Source: CBDBDZ01 sp965204215
Lineage (GTDB): Bacteria > Pseudomonadota > Gammaproteobacteria > Pseudomonadales > GM7GCV1
Length of the DNA: 64,000 nt
Reading direction: 5' to 3'
Assembly: GCA_965204215.1 (NCBI GenBank)
Contig: CBDBDZ010000013.1
Coordinates: 62,001-126,000 of the forward strand
Shown: positions 8,848 to 16,936 of the stretch, one piece after another
How positions within the stretch are numbered: the stretch's first letter is position 1
How the letters are laid out: each line of letters starts with the position of its first letter
Notes under the pieces: model-generated
Databases searched by the model: none
Told to the model about the DNA's origin: nothing
What the model saw: only the letters and a program-made list of their open reading frames with translations
Position numbers and translations under genes: made by a program

Positions 8848-10446
8848 ATGTCAAATCAGGGTAATAACCCCACTTCGAACCAGACGTCACCACCAAGTGG
8901 CGGGAATGAAAATAAAAGCTTAATTACAATATCCGTTGTATTGCTGGTGGTAGTGGTCGCCATCTTTTTAATGTATCCTTTCGTTGCACAACCTTTTGAG
9001 TCCTCGGTTGAAATTAACGGTATTATTGCATCGGTATTGCTTGGATCATTTATTATAGTATTTATTTCTACCTACTTTGATAGTAAAGTGGTTAAAAACT
9101 TTAAAAAGAACATTTATTCCCCGGATGAAAGCCTTGTTAGTGGCGGTGTTCCCTTTTTGTCCATATTGGTAAAAATGCAAGATGGAATAGGTGTACATGA
9201 TAATGAAATTAACAAAGCCTGCGCTCAAGAATTAGGCAAAGGGCTAAATTATGTAGGGTTTTTTACTGGTGCAATGGTAACATTAGGATTGATTGGTACC
9301 TTTATTGGTTTGAGTTCAGCGGTTACGGATATTGGTCGTCTTGTGTCAGCTTTGGGTGGTGAAGGTGATGCCTATGAAAAAGTAACTAAACTCTTCAGTT
9401 CACTTGCGGCACCATTGGAAGGTATGGGGACAGCGTTTGGTACGTCGCTTATTGGGGTACTTTCGAGTTTGATTTCGGGGGCTGTGAATACGCTTTATAC
9501 TTACACTGTTGCCCAGAATACAACAGCAATTAAAGCGGAAATTTACATTTATCAGCGCGCGAATCAAATTGTGATTGAATCTGAAGTTATTGGCGGTGGC
9601 TCTGGTGGACCAGGAGTGCCAGGTATCGGTCAAGGTGGAGGTGTATTGGTGCGTCCTAAAGAAATTGAAGTGGATGATGATTTTGTATCTGCAGTTGAAA
9701 AACTGCAAAATATCGTTATTGAACAGCGTAAACACATGGATAGTTTGTTGGCAGAACACCGAACAGGTATGAAAGTGTTGCTGGATCAAGTTGAAAGCAA
9801 ACGCAAAATTAATGCAGCTATTGCAATGAATATGGAAAGCATGACCGATTCCTTGACTATGCAAATGACATTAATGCAAGAAGTGTCTACCGTTGGCCGC
9901 CATAACAATGAGCGATTACACGCACTGGTTTCCATCCTGGAAGAGTTTTCTACTAACTATGCTGAACGCCTTGCCCGGATGTTGCCGAATGTTCAACGCC
10001 TTGCAGACGATATGGACGAACAGTTACACCATATGAGCGATTTAGCTGAAATTCGTAAAATCGCAGAGCAGCAATCCAGACGTATGTCGGATTTAGGCGC
10101 GATGAAAACCATGCTTGAAGATCAAAATAGTAAATTGTCGGTACTTGATAGAAATCAAACCGAACGATTGCGTGATATTGATGAGGGTCACGCTAAGAAT
10201 ATGGAGCGCATTGAAGGTTCGCTCAATACACAGATTGCGAAAATTAATGAAATTTCTGAAGAATTTGGAACGCTTGTCAAGATCAAATACATTGCGGAAC
10301 AACAGCTTCGCAAATTTAGCGAAATGACGGGTAAGCGCCTTGACAATAATGTGGAGGTTAACCATACAATTAATAGAGTCGAAAACACATTAAGTCAGGT
10401 AGATTCTAAACTCACTGGCTTGAGCAAAATACTACTAGATGATTAA
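8848..10446 (+). CDS. MotA/TolQ/ExbB-like proton channel protein with coiled-coil tail (SiiB-like)
   Basis: The 532-residue inner-membrane protein has predicted helices at about 25-46, 58-77, 136-158 and 190-214. The last two carry the MotA/TolQ/ExbB signature (VTLGLIGTFIGLSSAV and LEGMGTAFGTSLIGVLSSL). A Gly-rich hinge at 249-265 leads into a cytoplasmic tail of about 260 residues with long heptad-like helices. Family members form ion channels with a MotB/ExbD/TolR-like partner and turn proton flow into mechanical work. It heads an operon with a TolC-like protein, an ABC exporter, an HlyD-like adaptor and a giant adhesin. That is the context of SiiB in Salmonella SPI-4, so an SiiB-like role is inferred. 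The Zorya defence protein ZorA has a similar plan, but the neighbours do not fit Zorya. Confidence 0.75.
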   Translation: MSNQGNNPTSNQTSPPSGGNENKSLITISVVLLVVVVAIFLMYPFVAQPFESSVEINGIIASVLLGSFIIVFISTYFDSKVVKNFKKNIYSPDESLVSGGVPFLSILVKMQDGIGVHDNEINKACAQELGKGLNYVGFFTGAMVTLGLIGTFIGLSSAVTDIGRLVSALGGEGDAYEKVTKLFSSLAAPLEGMGTAFGTSLIGVLSSLISGAVNTLYTYTVAQNTTAIKAEIYIYQRANQIVIESEVIGGGSGGPGVPGIGQGGGVLVRPKEIEVDDDFVSAVEKLQNIVIEQRKHMDSLLAEHRTGMKVLLDQVESKRKINAAIAMNMESMTDSLTMQMTLMQEVSTVGRHNNERLHALVSILEEFSTNYAERLARMLPNVQRLADDMDEQLHHMSDLAEIRKIAEQQSRRMSDLGAMKTMLEDQNSKLSVLDRNQTERLRDIDEGHAKNMERIEGSLNTQIAKINEISEEFGTLVKIKYIAEQQLRKFSEMTGKRLDNNVEVNHTINRVENTLSQVDSKLTGLSKILLDD

Positions 10447-10456
10447 GAGAAGTTAG

Positions 10457-12313
10457 TTGGGCAGTAAAATACCAAACTTAATGTCTCTGCTGGTTAAGCT
10501 TGCGGGAGTAATGGCTGCTGCTATTGCTATGTTGTCACTGTTTCAACCATTGATGGCGCAAGAGCACTTAGAGGACTTGAGCGGGTGGGAATCTTTAAAA
10601 AAGGATGGGTTAACCTCAATTGAAGAGCAAACCTTTGAAACATCAGCACCTGTTGTCAGAGCAACGCAAAGTAGTCGAGTGCCAAATAATCAAGTACAAG
10701 CAAGTAATAGGCAAACCAGGCAACTGCATGACAGCGAATCTCGGAAAAATCTTAGAGGCTATTCTTTTATTGAAAAGCAAACAACAACTACAACGCGAGA
10801 TGCTCAACCTAAAGCGTCTCCAATATTGCCTAAACAGCCAAATGATGTCCCGAAGCTGGTTAGTATCAATGCCAGGCCGGTTCAGCAAGTAGCTCAAATT
10901 AGCTCTAATCCTGCTCCCATCACTCAAATCAGGGAAAGAAATATTGCCCAACCTCAAAATAACTATCCGATTATTGATGCATCGCAAGGTTCCGGGGAAG
11001 GATCGAGTGATAGTCAAAGTAACCAACCTGTCCAGTCGGCGAATGTGGGGGGTAGGCAGTTAGCGCAAAATAATATTCGTGTTGCGCGCTACAGCTTAAG
11101 TGATATAATCCGCGAGACAGTTAATTTTCATCCCAATGTTGCAAGATCCTATGCCAGTTATGAACGAGCAAGAGCTGAGGCTAAAGCGGCAAGAGGGCAG
11201 TGGCAACCTCGCTTATCGTTAAACGCTACTCAGAATTTAAAAAACGCTTTTAATTTACCCCCTAACGAATCTAATCCAGTTAATGAATCAGAAACCAGTT
11301 ATGGGTTGCGTCTTACTCAAAATTTGAATTATCGAAATTTACAATTGACGCAACAAGCAGCAAATCGTACTACCGATGCAAGAAAAGAAGAGTTATTTGA
11401 GTCTCAAGACCAAATAGGATTAGAAGCAGGTTTAAGCTATGTGCAAATTTTTCGATTTTACAACCGTTTTGAAATAGGGATAGATTACATAAATTTACTT
11501 AGCAGAATTAAAGATAAAGTCTCAGCAAGAAGTCAATCGGGTTTGACAAGTTTACTTGAAACTAAAAAAGTTGCGGTTATTGAGGCTAGAATTGAGGCAG
11601 AAAATGAATTCAATCGTCGACAATTTGAAATAGCACAAATCTTTTTAAGCAATATCAGTGGTATAGATAGCTTAAATATAAGGGCCTTGCAGGATTTTAA
11701 TTTTAGAATCCCTTCTTTAGCATTAACAGAAGAAAAAATAATTGAAAAAGCTTTAATTAACAATCGTTCGTTGACGGCGGCTAAAAAAGAAATTGAAATT
11801 GTAGAAATTGAGTGGAAAAGAGAAAAAGCTGGGAAATACCCTGCACTTGATTTAGATGCTGACTTAACTTACCAGACCTTTGTAGACCCAACACGCGATG
11901 GCACTTTCAGAGATGGTTCCATAAGAATTAATTTTAACTATGATATCTGGGATGGCAGAATCAAAGCCAATGAAATAGCAAGTAGTCGCTGGAAAGTTGA
12001 GGAAAGTATTAACCAATACGAGACATTAAAGTTGCAATTGGTTAATCAAATACAAGAAGCTTATGCAGGTTTTAATGTTGCACTGAGTGAATACAATCAC
12101 TCTGTAGATGCGCGTAAAAAAGCCATAGAATTGTTAAGACTTCAAGAGCAGGATTTTAGCCGTGGGGCATCCACTTCTCTATTAGATTTAATTAACACAA
12201 CGCAAGATTGGTACCAGTCAGCTAGTGAAGAAATTGATGCCTACTATGAATTGATGAGCCGTTATCTACAAATTAAGCGTTTTTCTGGCGAAATACTCGA
12301 TAATAACATATAG
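10457..12313 (+). CDS. TolC-family outer-membrane secretion protein (SiiC-like)
   Basis: The 618-residue product has a signal peptide (hydrophobic LAGVMAAAIAML, cleavage likely after LMA). A low-complexity Gln/Asn/Ser-rich segment follows to about residue 205, then an outer-membrane efflux domain (SLSDIIRETVNFHPNVARSY, then RLTQNLNYRNLQLTQQA, with a second repeat near 410-600). TolC trimers form the outer-membrane tunnel of type I secretion. The start is uncertain: a TTG at 10457 has a purine-rich AGAGAAG upstream, whereas the ATG at 10481 has none, yet either gives a signal peptide. The roughly 170-residue extension before the TolC domain is unusual. It starts 10 bases after the channel gene. 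Confidence 0.85.
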   Translation: MGSKIPNLMSLLVKLAGVMAAAIAMLSLFQPLMAQEHLEDLSGWESLKKDGLTSIEEQTFETSAPVVRATQSSRVPNNQVQASNRQTRQLHDSESRKNLRGYSFIEKQTTTTTRDAQPKASPILPKQPNDVPKLVSINARPVQQVAQISSNPAPITQIRERNIAQPQNNYPIIDASQGSGEGSSDSQSNQPVQSANVGGRQLAQNNIRVARYSLSDIIRETVNFHPNVARSYASYERARAEAKAARGQWQPRLSLNATQNLKNAFNLPPNESNPVNESETSYGLRLTQNLNYRNLQLTQQAANRTTDARKEELFESQDQIGLEAGLSYVQIFRFYNRFEIGIDYINLLSRIKDKVSARSQSGLTSLLETKKVAVIEARIEAENEFNRRQFEIAQIFLSNISGIDSLNIRALQDFNFRIPSLALTEEKIIEKALINNRSLTAAKKEIEIVEIEWKREKAGKYPALDLDADLTYQTFVDPTRDGTFRDGSIRINFNYDIWDGRIKANEIASSRWKVEESINQYETLKLQLVNQIQEAYAGFNVALSEYNHSVDARKKAIELLRLQEQDFSRGASTSLLDLINTTQDWYQSASEEIDAYYELMSRYLQIKRFSGEILDNNI

Positions 12314-12351
12314 GCTTGAGTACTTTTTCGAGCAAGCTAATGTTTTTGAAA

Positions 12352-12397
12352 TCATTTTTGGATGTAGCAGGCTACTAATGCGTAATCTGGGTTGAAA
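12352..12397. repeat. Short repeat (about 42 bp) of the TCTAATGCATAATC family
   Basis: TCATTTTTGGATGTAGCAGG followed by CTAATGCGTAATCTGGGTT recurs at 59321-59363 and 61275-61316. Its second half alone recurs at 2635-2658, 46245-46266 and 53606-53625. Here it fills most of the 90-base gap between the TolC-like and ABC genes and ends 6 bases before the ABC start, so it may supply the leader of that gene. Confidence 0.65.
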
Positions 12398-12403
12398 TAG
12401 TCT

Positions 12404-14434
12404 ATGTCTTCACCTCCAGAATCCAGTCAACTTATATCACTTATTCGGCAAGCTATTCAAGATTTAGGTTACATCACGGGCGATGTTAATTACAAAGCGC
12501 TTGCCCCTAATAAATGGATAGAAGCCTATGCCCCTGATTTAGAGCTTAAGTTCGAAGAAAGTTTAAGCAAAGCTCAATTAGTGGATTCAAGCACGATTAA
12601 AATTGTGTTGCTAGCTTTAAATCAGGATGGAAAAAATTACAATCAGTTTTTTATAGCAAGGCATCAACCTCACAAACAAAAATCAGCCAGAATTTTATTA
12701 TCGCACAATCAATTTGCCGATAGAGAAGTTGCATCCAAAGCAATTCTCAATGCTCCTGTTTATATCATCAAACCAAAGAATAAAAAACATAAAATAGAAA
12801 CCTCAGAACTGTTTTCACTCAGTCAGCAAGTTAAAAAAGGTAACTCTACGGAATTGAGTATTGCAGCTTTTATGGTCAATACATTTTCCTTAATTATTCC
12901 TTTCTTTATCAGTATTTATTTTGATTTAATTATACCCAACCAAGCCAGTGCAACGCTTATTACGCTGTGTGTTGGGGTATTCATTATGTTGATTTTTGAC
13001 TTATTATTTAAAAAGGCGAGAACCCATATATCAGAAAAAAATTCGTTGAATTATGAGAAGAAACTAGATGCCTGGCTGTACGATAAATTGTTTTCAGACC
13101 CAGGTTCATTTTACAAGTTAGGTAAAAGAGCCATGAGGACCATGCCATCAGATTTAGCAGGAATGAACGAAGTTAACAGCTCAAGATTTGTTCTACCCTT
13201 CTTTGATTTGATTTTTTCAGTCATTTTCATTATTGCCATTGCCTTAATTGGCGGTGAAATTGTAGCTATCTCTATTATCTGTTTAGTCGTTGCGTTAATA
13301 AACGGCTATCGCGGGGCAAAAATTTATATGCGTTTGGATGATTCAAGGCGACAATCATCGGGAATGAAAAATGCCTTTTATAATAATCTGGTATCAGGCT
13401 ATGAAGTCATGAGCAATACCCTGGCACATGAATCACAAAAGGGTCGGTTTTTAAATTTGACAGCGGCTGTTGCAGAAGTTAACTCAGCGATGCGTAAACA
13501 GAATTTGCAAGTATCTACATTTGTTCAATTTTTAACGCAACTTCAAACCATTCTAATTCTTGTTATTGGCTTTTATATGGTAATGAACGGTAACTTATCA
13601 GGTGGAAATCTCTTTGCCATTATGCTTTTAAGCGGGAGGCTTGCAACCAGTTTTTCAGCCATTTATACCTTGTTAACGCTTTATTACCGCTATCAAGCTA
13701 CCTTGGCAGATACAGTCAGAACCATGAAGTCTGATATGGACGATAAACATAAAAATTTAGTCAGAACTTTAGAAAAAGGAACAGTGCAACTGAATAAAGT
13801 CTTATTGAACATTGAAGGAAGACCTTTGCTAAACGGTATAAGCGTAACCATCAAAGCGGGTGAAAAAGTAGCCTTGATAGGCGAAGCGGGTAGCGGCAAA
13901 ACCATATTAACGCAATTAATTGGCGGGTTTTATCGACCAACGTCAGGTGAATTATTATTGTCTGGCATCAGTACTGAACATATACATGCTTCAGCTTTGG
14001 CACAGCATATCACCTATATTCCAAGAGACCCTGTTATTTTTGCCAATAGTGTTCATGCCAACCTGGTTTCATCACCAGAACAAGATTTAAGCCAAAATAA
14101 AGTGTTTCAAGAACTATGCGGCTTTGTAGCAAAATTGCCAAATGGGCTTGCCACCCAGGTAGGTGGCGATAATTACCATCTATCGTTTTCAGAATCCAGA
14201 GCCATAACTTTAGCCAGAGGCTTAATTAACAAATCGGCATTGCTATTAATGGATGAACCAGATAATGGCTTGGATGATAAATGGATAGATCATTTAAAAC
14301 AAGCCATTGGTAGCATTAAAGATACAAACGTTATCGCTACTATTACTAACAAAGCGCTATTAAATTATTTTGACCGAATTATCATTATGGAAAAAGGACA
14401 AATAGTACATTCATTTGAACCAAAAAATAGTTAA
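12404..14434 (+). CDS. Type I secretion ABC exporter with non-canonical ATPase motifs (SiiF-like)
   Basis: The 676-residue protein has a cytoplasmic N-terminal region of about 150 residues (a peptidase-like domain without an obvious catalytic Cys), an ABC transmembrane domain (about 150-430) and a nucleotide-binding domain (about 460-676). Walker A (GEAGSGKT, 493-500) and Walker B (LLLMDEP, Glu618) are intact. Three other motifs are not. The Q-loop Gln is replaced in YIPRDP (Arg541), the signature is LSFSE instead of LSGGQ (593-597), and the H-loop His is replaced by Asn649 in TITNK. Such changes usually weaken ATP hydrolysis. The family pairs with HlyD and TolC proteins to export RTX or Ig-repeat adhesins. 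The context, between SiiC-like and SiiD-like genes, supports export of the adhesin at 16937. Confidence 0.85.
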   Translation: MSSPPESSQLISLIRQAIQDLGYITGDVNYKALAPNKWIEAYAPDLELKFEESLSKAQLVDSSTIKIVLLALNQDGKNYNQFFIARHQPHKQKSARILLSHNQFADREVASKAILNAPVYIIKPKNKKHKIETSELFSLSQQVKKGNSTELSIAAFMVNTFSLIIPFFISIYFDLIIPNQASATLITLCVGVFIMLIFDLLFKKARTHISEKNSLNYEKKLDAWLYDKLFSDPGSFYKLGKRAMRTMPSDLAGMNEVNSSRFVLPFFDLIFSVIFIIAIALIGGEIVAISIICLVVALINGYRGAKIYMRLDDSRRQSSGMKNAFYNNLVSGYEVMSNTLAHESQKGRFLNLTAAVAEVNSAMRKQNLQVSTFVQFLTQLQTILILVIGFYMVMNGNLSGGNLFAIMLLSGRLATSFSAIYTLLTLYYRYQATLADTVRTMKSDMDDKHKNLVRTLEKGTVQLNKVLLNIEGRPLLNGISVTIKAGEKVALIGEAGSGKTILTQLIGGFYRPTSGELLLSGISTEHIHASALAQHITYIPRDPVIFANSVHANLVSSPEQDLSQNKVFQELCGFVAKLPNGLATQVGGDNYHLSFSESRAITLARGLINKSALLLMDEPDNGLDDKWIDHLKQAIGSIKDTNVIATITNKALLNYFDRIIIMEKGQIVHSFEPKNS

Positions 14435-14578
14435 ATTGGACAAAATAATAGTTGTTCAACCACATAAATGGTAGAATGTACACGTTTATAGCACTATATG
14501 TAGTATCTTACGACCAATGTATAAACTAGATAAACTAGATAATCTATTCCAATTACTTATGTTAGCTATGAGGCATTC

Positions 14579-15823
14579 ATGCTGTTAGGTAATGCCAGTA
14601 ACAATTTAATTTATTTAATGCTGGCGCTTATTGTGTCGTTGATTATTTGGTCTACAGCCATGTCTATTGAAAGTGCGGTTAAATCTCAGGGTACGGTGGT
14701 TACGTCTGAGCAAAGAAAAATTGTGACGCATTACGAAGGTGGTGTTATTGAAAGTATCTTGGTGGAAGAAGGTCAGCAAGTAGCTAAAGGCGAGTCGCTA
14801 ATGAGTATTGATAATTTATCTATTGAAGAAAAAAGCCAACAAAATGAAACCAATGTACGCAGCCTTAGTGCCAAGCTAAAGCGCCTGAAGGCAGAGATTG
14901 CGGGCAAACCGTCATTTGATTTGTCCGCTGATATACCTTTTGCCGCTTACGAAGAGAACACTTTTAAAGCACGTTATAACGAATTGCAAACACGAATATC
15001 CATTATTGAAGACAGAATTTCACAAAAGCAAATAGATTTAGACGATTTTGCCAGCCAAAAAGTCAATCTTCAACAACAGCGCGATATTTTTCAACAGCAA
15101 TATGATTTGCTCTCAGACCTGGTTAAGCAAGAAGCGACATCACTTAATATGTTGCTGGAAAAAGAATCAGAATTGGTGGGTGCAAACCGACAGTTAAATG
15201 AAGTTAATTATGCTATAGAACGCTATAAGGTGGAACTCAAAGAATTGAAAAAAGAAATTGAGTTTGAAAAAGATCGCTACACTTCGACAGCGCAAGAAGA
15301 ATATGATGACGTATTAGAGCGCTTCCGGGACACTGAAACACAGTTGATGGTAACTCGCGAGCGCAAAAGCCGCAGTTTACTTACCTCGCCACATGCAGGT
15401 ACTATTTATAAAATACATTCGAATACCATTGGTGAAACCGTTAAATCAGGACAAGTGCTGATAGAAATTGTGCCTGAAACGCGTAAATTAATTGTTAAAG
15501 CTAAAATTGTTTCTGAAGATAGGGACAAAATATGGAATGGAATGTCAGCCAGAGTCAGCCCTGTTTTCAGAGATTTTAAATCGCAACCAATTGACGCAGA
15601 AGTGGTACAGGTTAGCGCTGATTCCAGTTATGATGAAGTCGATAGAAAACGCTATTTTGACGTGCTGCTGGAGTCTGAAAGTTTTGTTAAAGACAAACAC
15701 AAATTTATTGTTTCAGGCATGATGGTAGACGTGTCGGTTATCACCGGTGAACATCGTTTGCTTGAATATCTCTTGCGCCCGGTGCTACGGGGTAAAGATG
15801 CAATGTTTTCCGAACCCATCTAG
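14579..15823 (+). CDS. HlyD-family periplasmic adaptor (SiiD/LapC-like)
   Basis: The 414-residue protein has one N-terminal membrane helix (NLIYLMLALIVSLIIW, about 9-27) and a biotinyl-lipoyl half-motif (YEGGVIESILVEEGQQVAKG). A long alpha-hairpin (about 95-255) follows, then the second lipoyl half (SPHAGTIYKIHSNTIGETVK) and a C-terminal beta barrel. It bridges the inner-membrane ABC exporter and the TolC-like tunnel. The 144-base gap before it contains a direct repeat (TAAACTAGATAAACTAGATAA) and a 23-codon out-of-frame ORF at 14518. A GAGG precedes the ATG. Confidence 0.88.
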   Translation: MLLGNASNNLIYLMLALIVSLIIWSTAMSIESAVKSQGTVVTSEQRKIVTHYEGGVIESILVEEGQQVAKGESLMSIDNLSIEEKSQQNETNVRSLSAKLKRLKAEIAGKPSFDLSADIPFAAYEENTFKARYNELQTRISIIEDRISQKQIDLDDFASQKVNLQQQRDIFQQQYDLLSDLVKQEATSLNMLLEKESELVGANRQLNEVNYAIERYKVELKELKKEIEFEKDRYTSTAQEEYDDVLERFRDTETQLMVTRERKSRSLLTSPHAGTIYKIHSNTIGETVKSGQVLIEIVPETRKLIVKAKIVSEDRDKIWNGMSARVSPVFRDFKSQPIDAEVVQVSADSSYDEVDRKRYFDVLLESESFVKDKHKFIVSGMMVDVSVITGEHRLLEYLLRPVLRGKDAMFSEPI

Positions 15824-15837
15824 TAGTGTGATAAGTT

Positions 15838-16392
15838 ATGTATGATGACGATGATGACGGACCAAGAAGGGCCGACTTTGAAATTCCCTGGTTAGGTTTC
15901 GTTGATGTAACCTCTGCGACGTTGGCATCCATTATGATATTGGTAATGGTATTTGGTTTGAGTGCAGCGCTGACAATGGCACAAATTCAAAAATCTGAAA
16001 GAGAACTGTACAAAACAGGATTAATTTATCCATTTGATGAATACAGAGAATATGAAGTTAAGCCCTACAATGGTTGGAGCAGAGGTGCAGGTCAAGAACT
16101 TATTTACCGCGGTAAATGGGGTGTTCCGGTGCTGGATAATGGAGGTGACCAATTTATTAATTCTGAAATTGTCAAGTGGAACACTAATAGCATTGATTTG
16201 AATATGACCATATTTTTTAACCCAACTTTCACTTTCCATGGAGCGGCCCTGGAAACGGGTTATGAAGAAGTCAACCGCATAAGGCAAGCACTTGCCAGCT
16301 TAGGATTAAACGTCAAGGTGGCTATTGATATTGAAACAACGCCTAATAGAAAAGTTGGTGAAATAGCAATTGCACTTACACCTACAAAATAA
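15838..16392 (+). CDS. Single-TM MotB/ExbD/SiiA-like channel partner
   Basis: The 184-residue protein starts with a very acidic cytoplasmic tail (MYDDDDDG). It has one membrane helix at about 22-46, preceded by PWLGFVD, so Asp23 sits at the cytoplasmic entry of the helix. The remainder, about 135 residues, is periplasmic and ends in a MotB-like alpha/beta pattern (EEVNRIRQALASLGLNVKVA). In MotB, ExbD, TolR and SiiA an Asp at this place carries protons. From memory, SiiA has a very similar PWPSFVD segment with Asp13. With the MotA-like protein at 8848 it could form a proton-driven stator. It lies 14 bases after the HlyD-like gene. The SiiA assignment rests on the motif and the context. Confidence 0.7.
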   Translation: MYDDDDDGPRRADFEIPWLGFVDVTSATLASIMILVMVFGLSAALTMAQIQKSERELYKTGLIYPFDEYREYEVKPYNGWSRGAGQELIYRGKWGVPVLDNGGDQFINSEIVKWNTNSIDLNMTIFFNPTFTFHGAALETGYEEVNRIRQALASLGLNVKVAIDIETTPNRKVGEIAIALTPTK

Positions 16393-16411
16393 TACATGAA
16401 GCAATAATCTT

Positions 16412-16924
16412 ATGATAGCAAAAACAGAAGAAAAAAACCCCGTCCTATGGATAGGTTATATTGCCTTAATGACAGGCGTATTGATGGCGTTTATGTTTGT
16501 GGTTGTATGTGTTACATTGGTTATTGGTGCCAGTGCGCAAAAACAAAGTTTGGCAGAAATTGCCGAAGAAATTGATGAAACTGGCGATATTATCGTGGGT
16601 GAAAATTTGTCAATGAATTTAAAAGATGGCCTGCTCCTAGTCTATGGTTTGGAAAATGTTCGAGTTAAAGATGAAATTATCGAATTAACGAGCACTATCA
16701 ATCTGTTTATAAGTCGATTTGATGGCAAAGCCCAATACACTGTGCTGCTTCCTGAAGACAGAAGTGAAGTTGCACAAGGAGCATTATTGAGAGATGCTTA
16801 TTTTAAATATACATTATTGTTGGAGCAATTCAAAGCTCCTATTAAGCCCTTTATAGTGGGGTCTGACCCCGCCCACAATAAAGGTAACAGTTACGTGCTG
16901 GCAATTAAAGTTGGCGCACAATAA
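16412..16924 (+). CDS. Unrecognised single-TM protein of the secretion operon
   Basis: The 170-residue protein has a short cytoplasmic N-terminus, one long hydrophobic helix (about 12-40, WIGYIALMTGVLMAFMFVVV) and a periplasmic domain of about 130 residues. The helix has no acidic residue, unlike the neighbouring SiiA-like protein. The periplasmic part (STINLFISRFDGKAQYTVLL, with a final VLAIKVG strand) faintly resembles the alpha/beta pattern of OmpA/MotB domains, but I recognise no family. Spacing of 19 bases to the gene before and 12 bases to the adhesin shows operon membership. It may be a second stator-type or peptidoglycan-contacting subunit; this is inference. Confidence 0.7.
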   Translation: MIAKTEEKNPVLWIGYIALMTGVLMAFMFVVVCVTLVIGASAQKQSLAEIAEEIDETGDIIVGENLSMNLKDGLLLVYGLENVRVKDEIIELTSTINLFISRFDGKAQYTVLLPEDRSEVAQGALLRDAYFKYTLLLEQFKAPIKPFIVGSDPAHNKGNSYVLAIKVGAQ

Positions 16925-16936
16925 CGAGGCATTATC

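Noticed and set aside
12314..12351. GCTTG/CAAGC hairpin after the TolC-like gene as a terminator
   Set aside because: The stem has only 5 bp, the loop is long and no T-run follows.
14518..14589. 23-codon ORF before the HlyD-like gene (MYKLDKLDNLFQLL)
   Set aside because: It is out of frame with the HlyD-like gene and is built on a short direct repeat; no evidence of coding beyond an ATG.
8848..16392. MotA-like and MotB-like proteins as a Zorya (ZorAB) defence system
   Set aside because: No ZorC, ZorD or ZorE gene is present, and the genes are embedded in a type I secretion operon ending in a giant adhesin.
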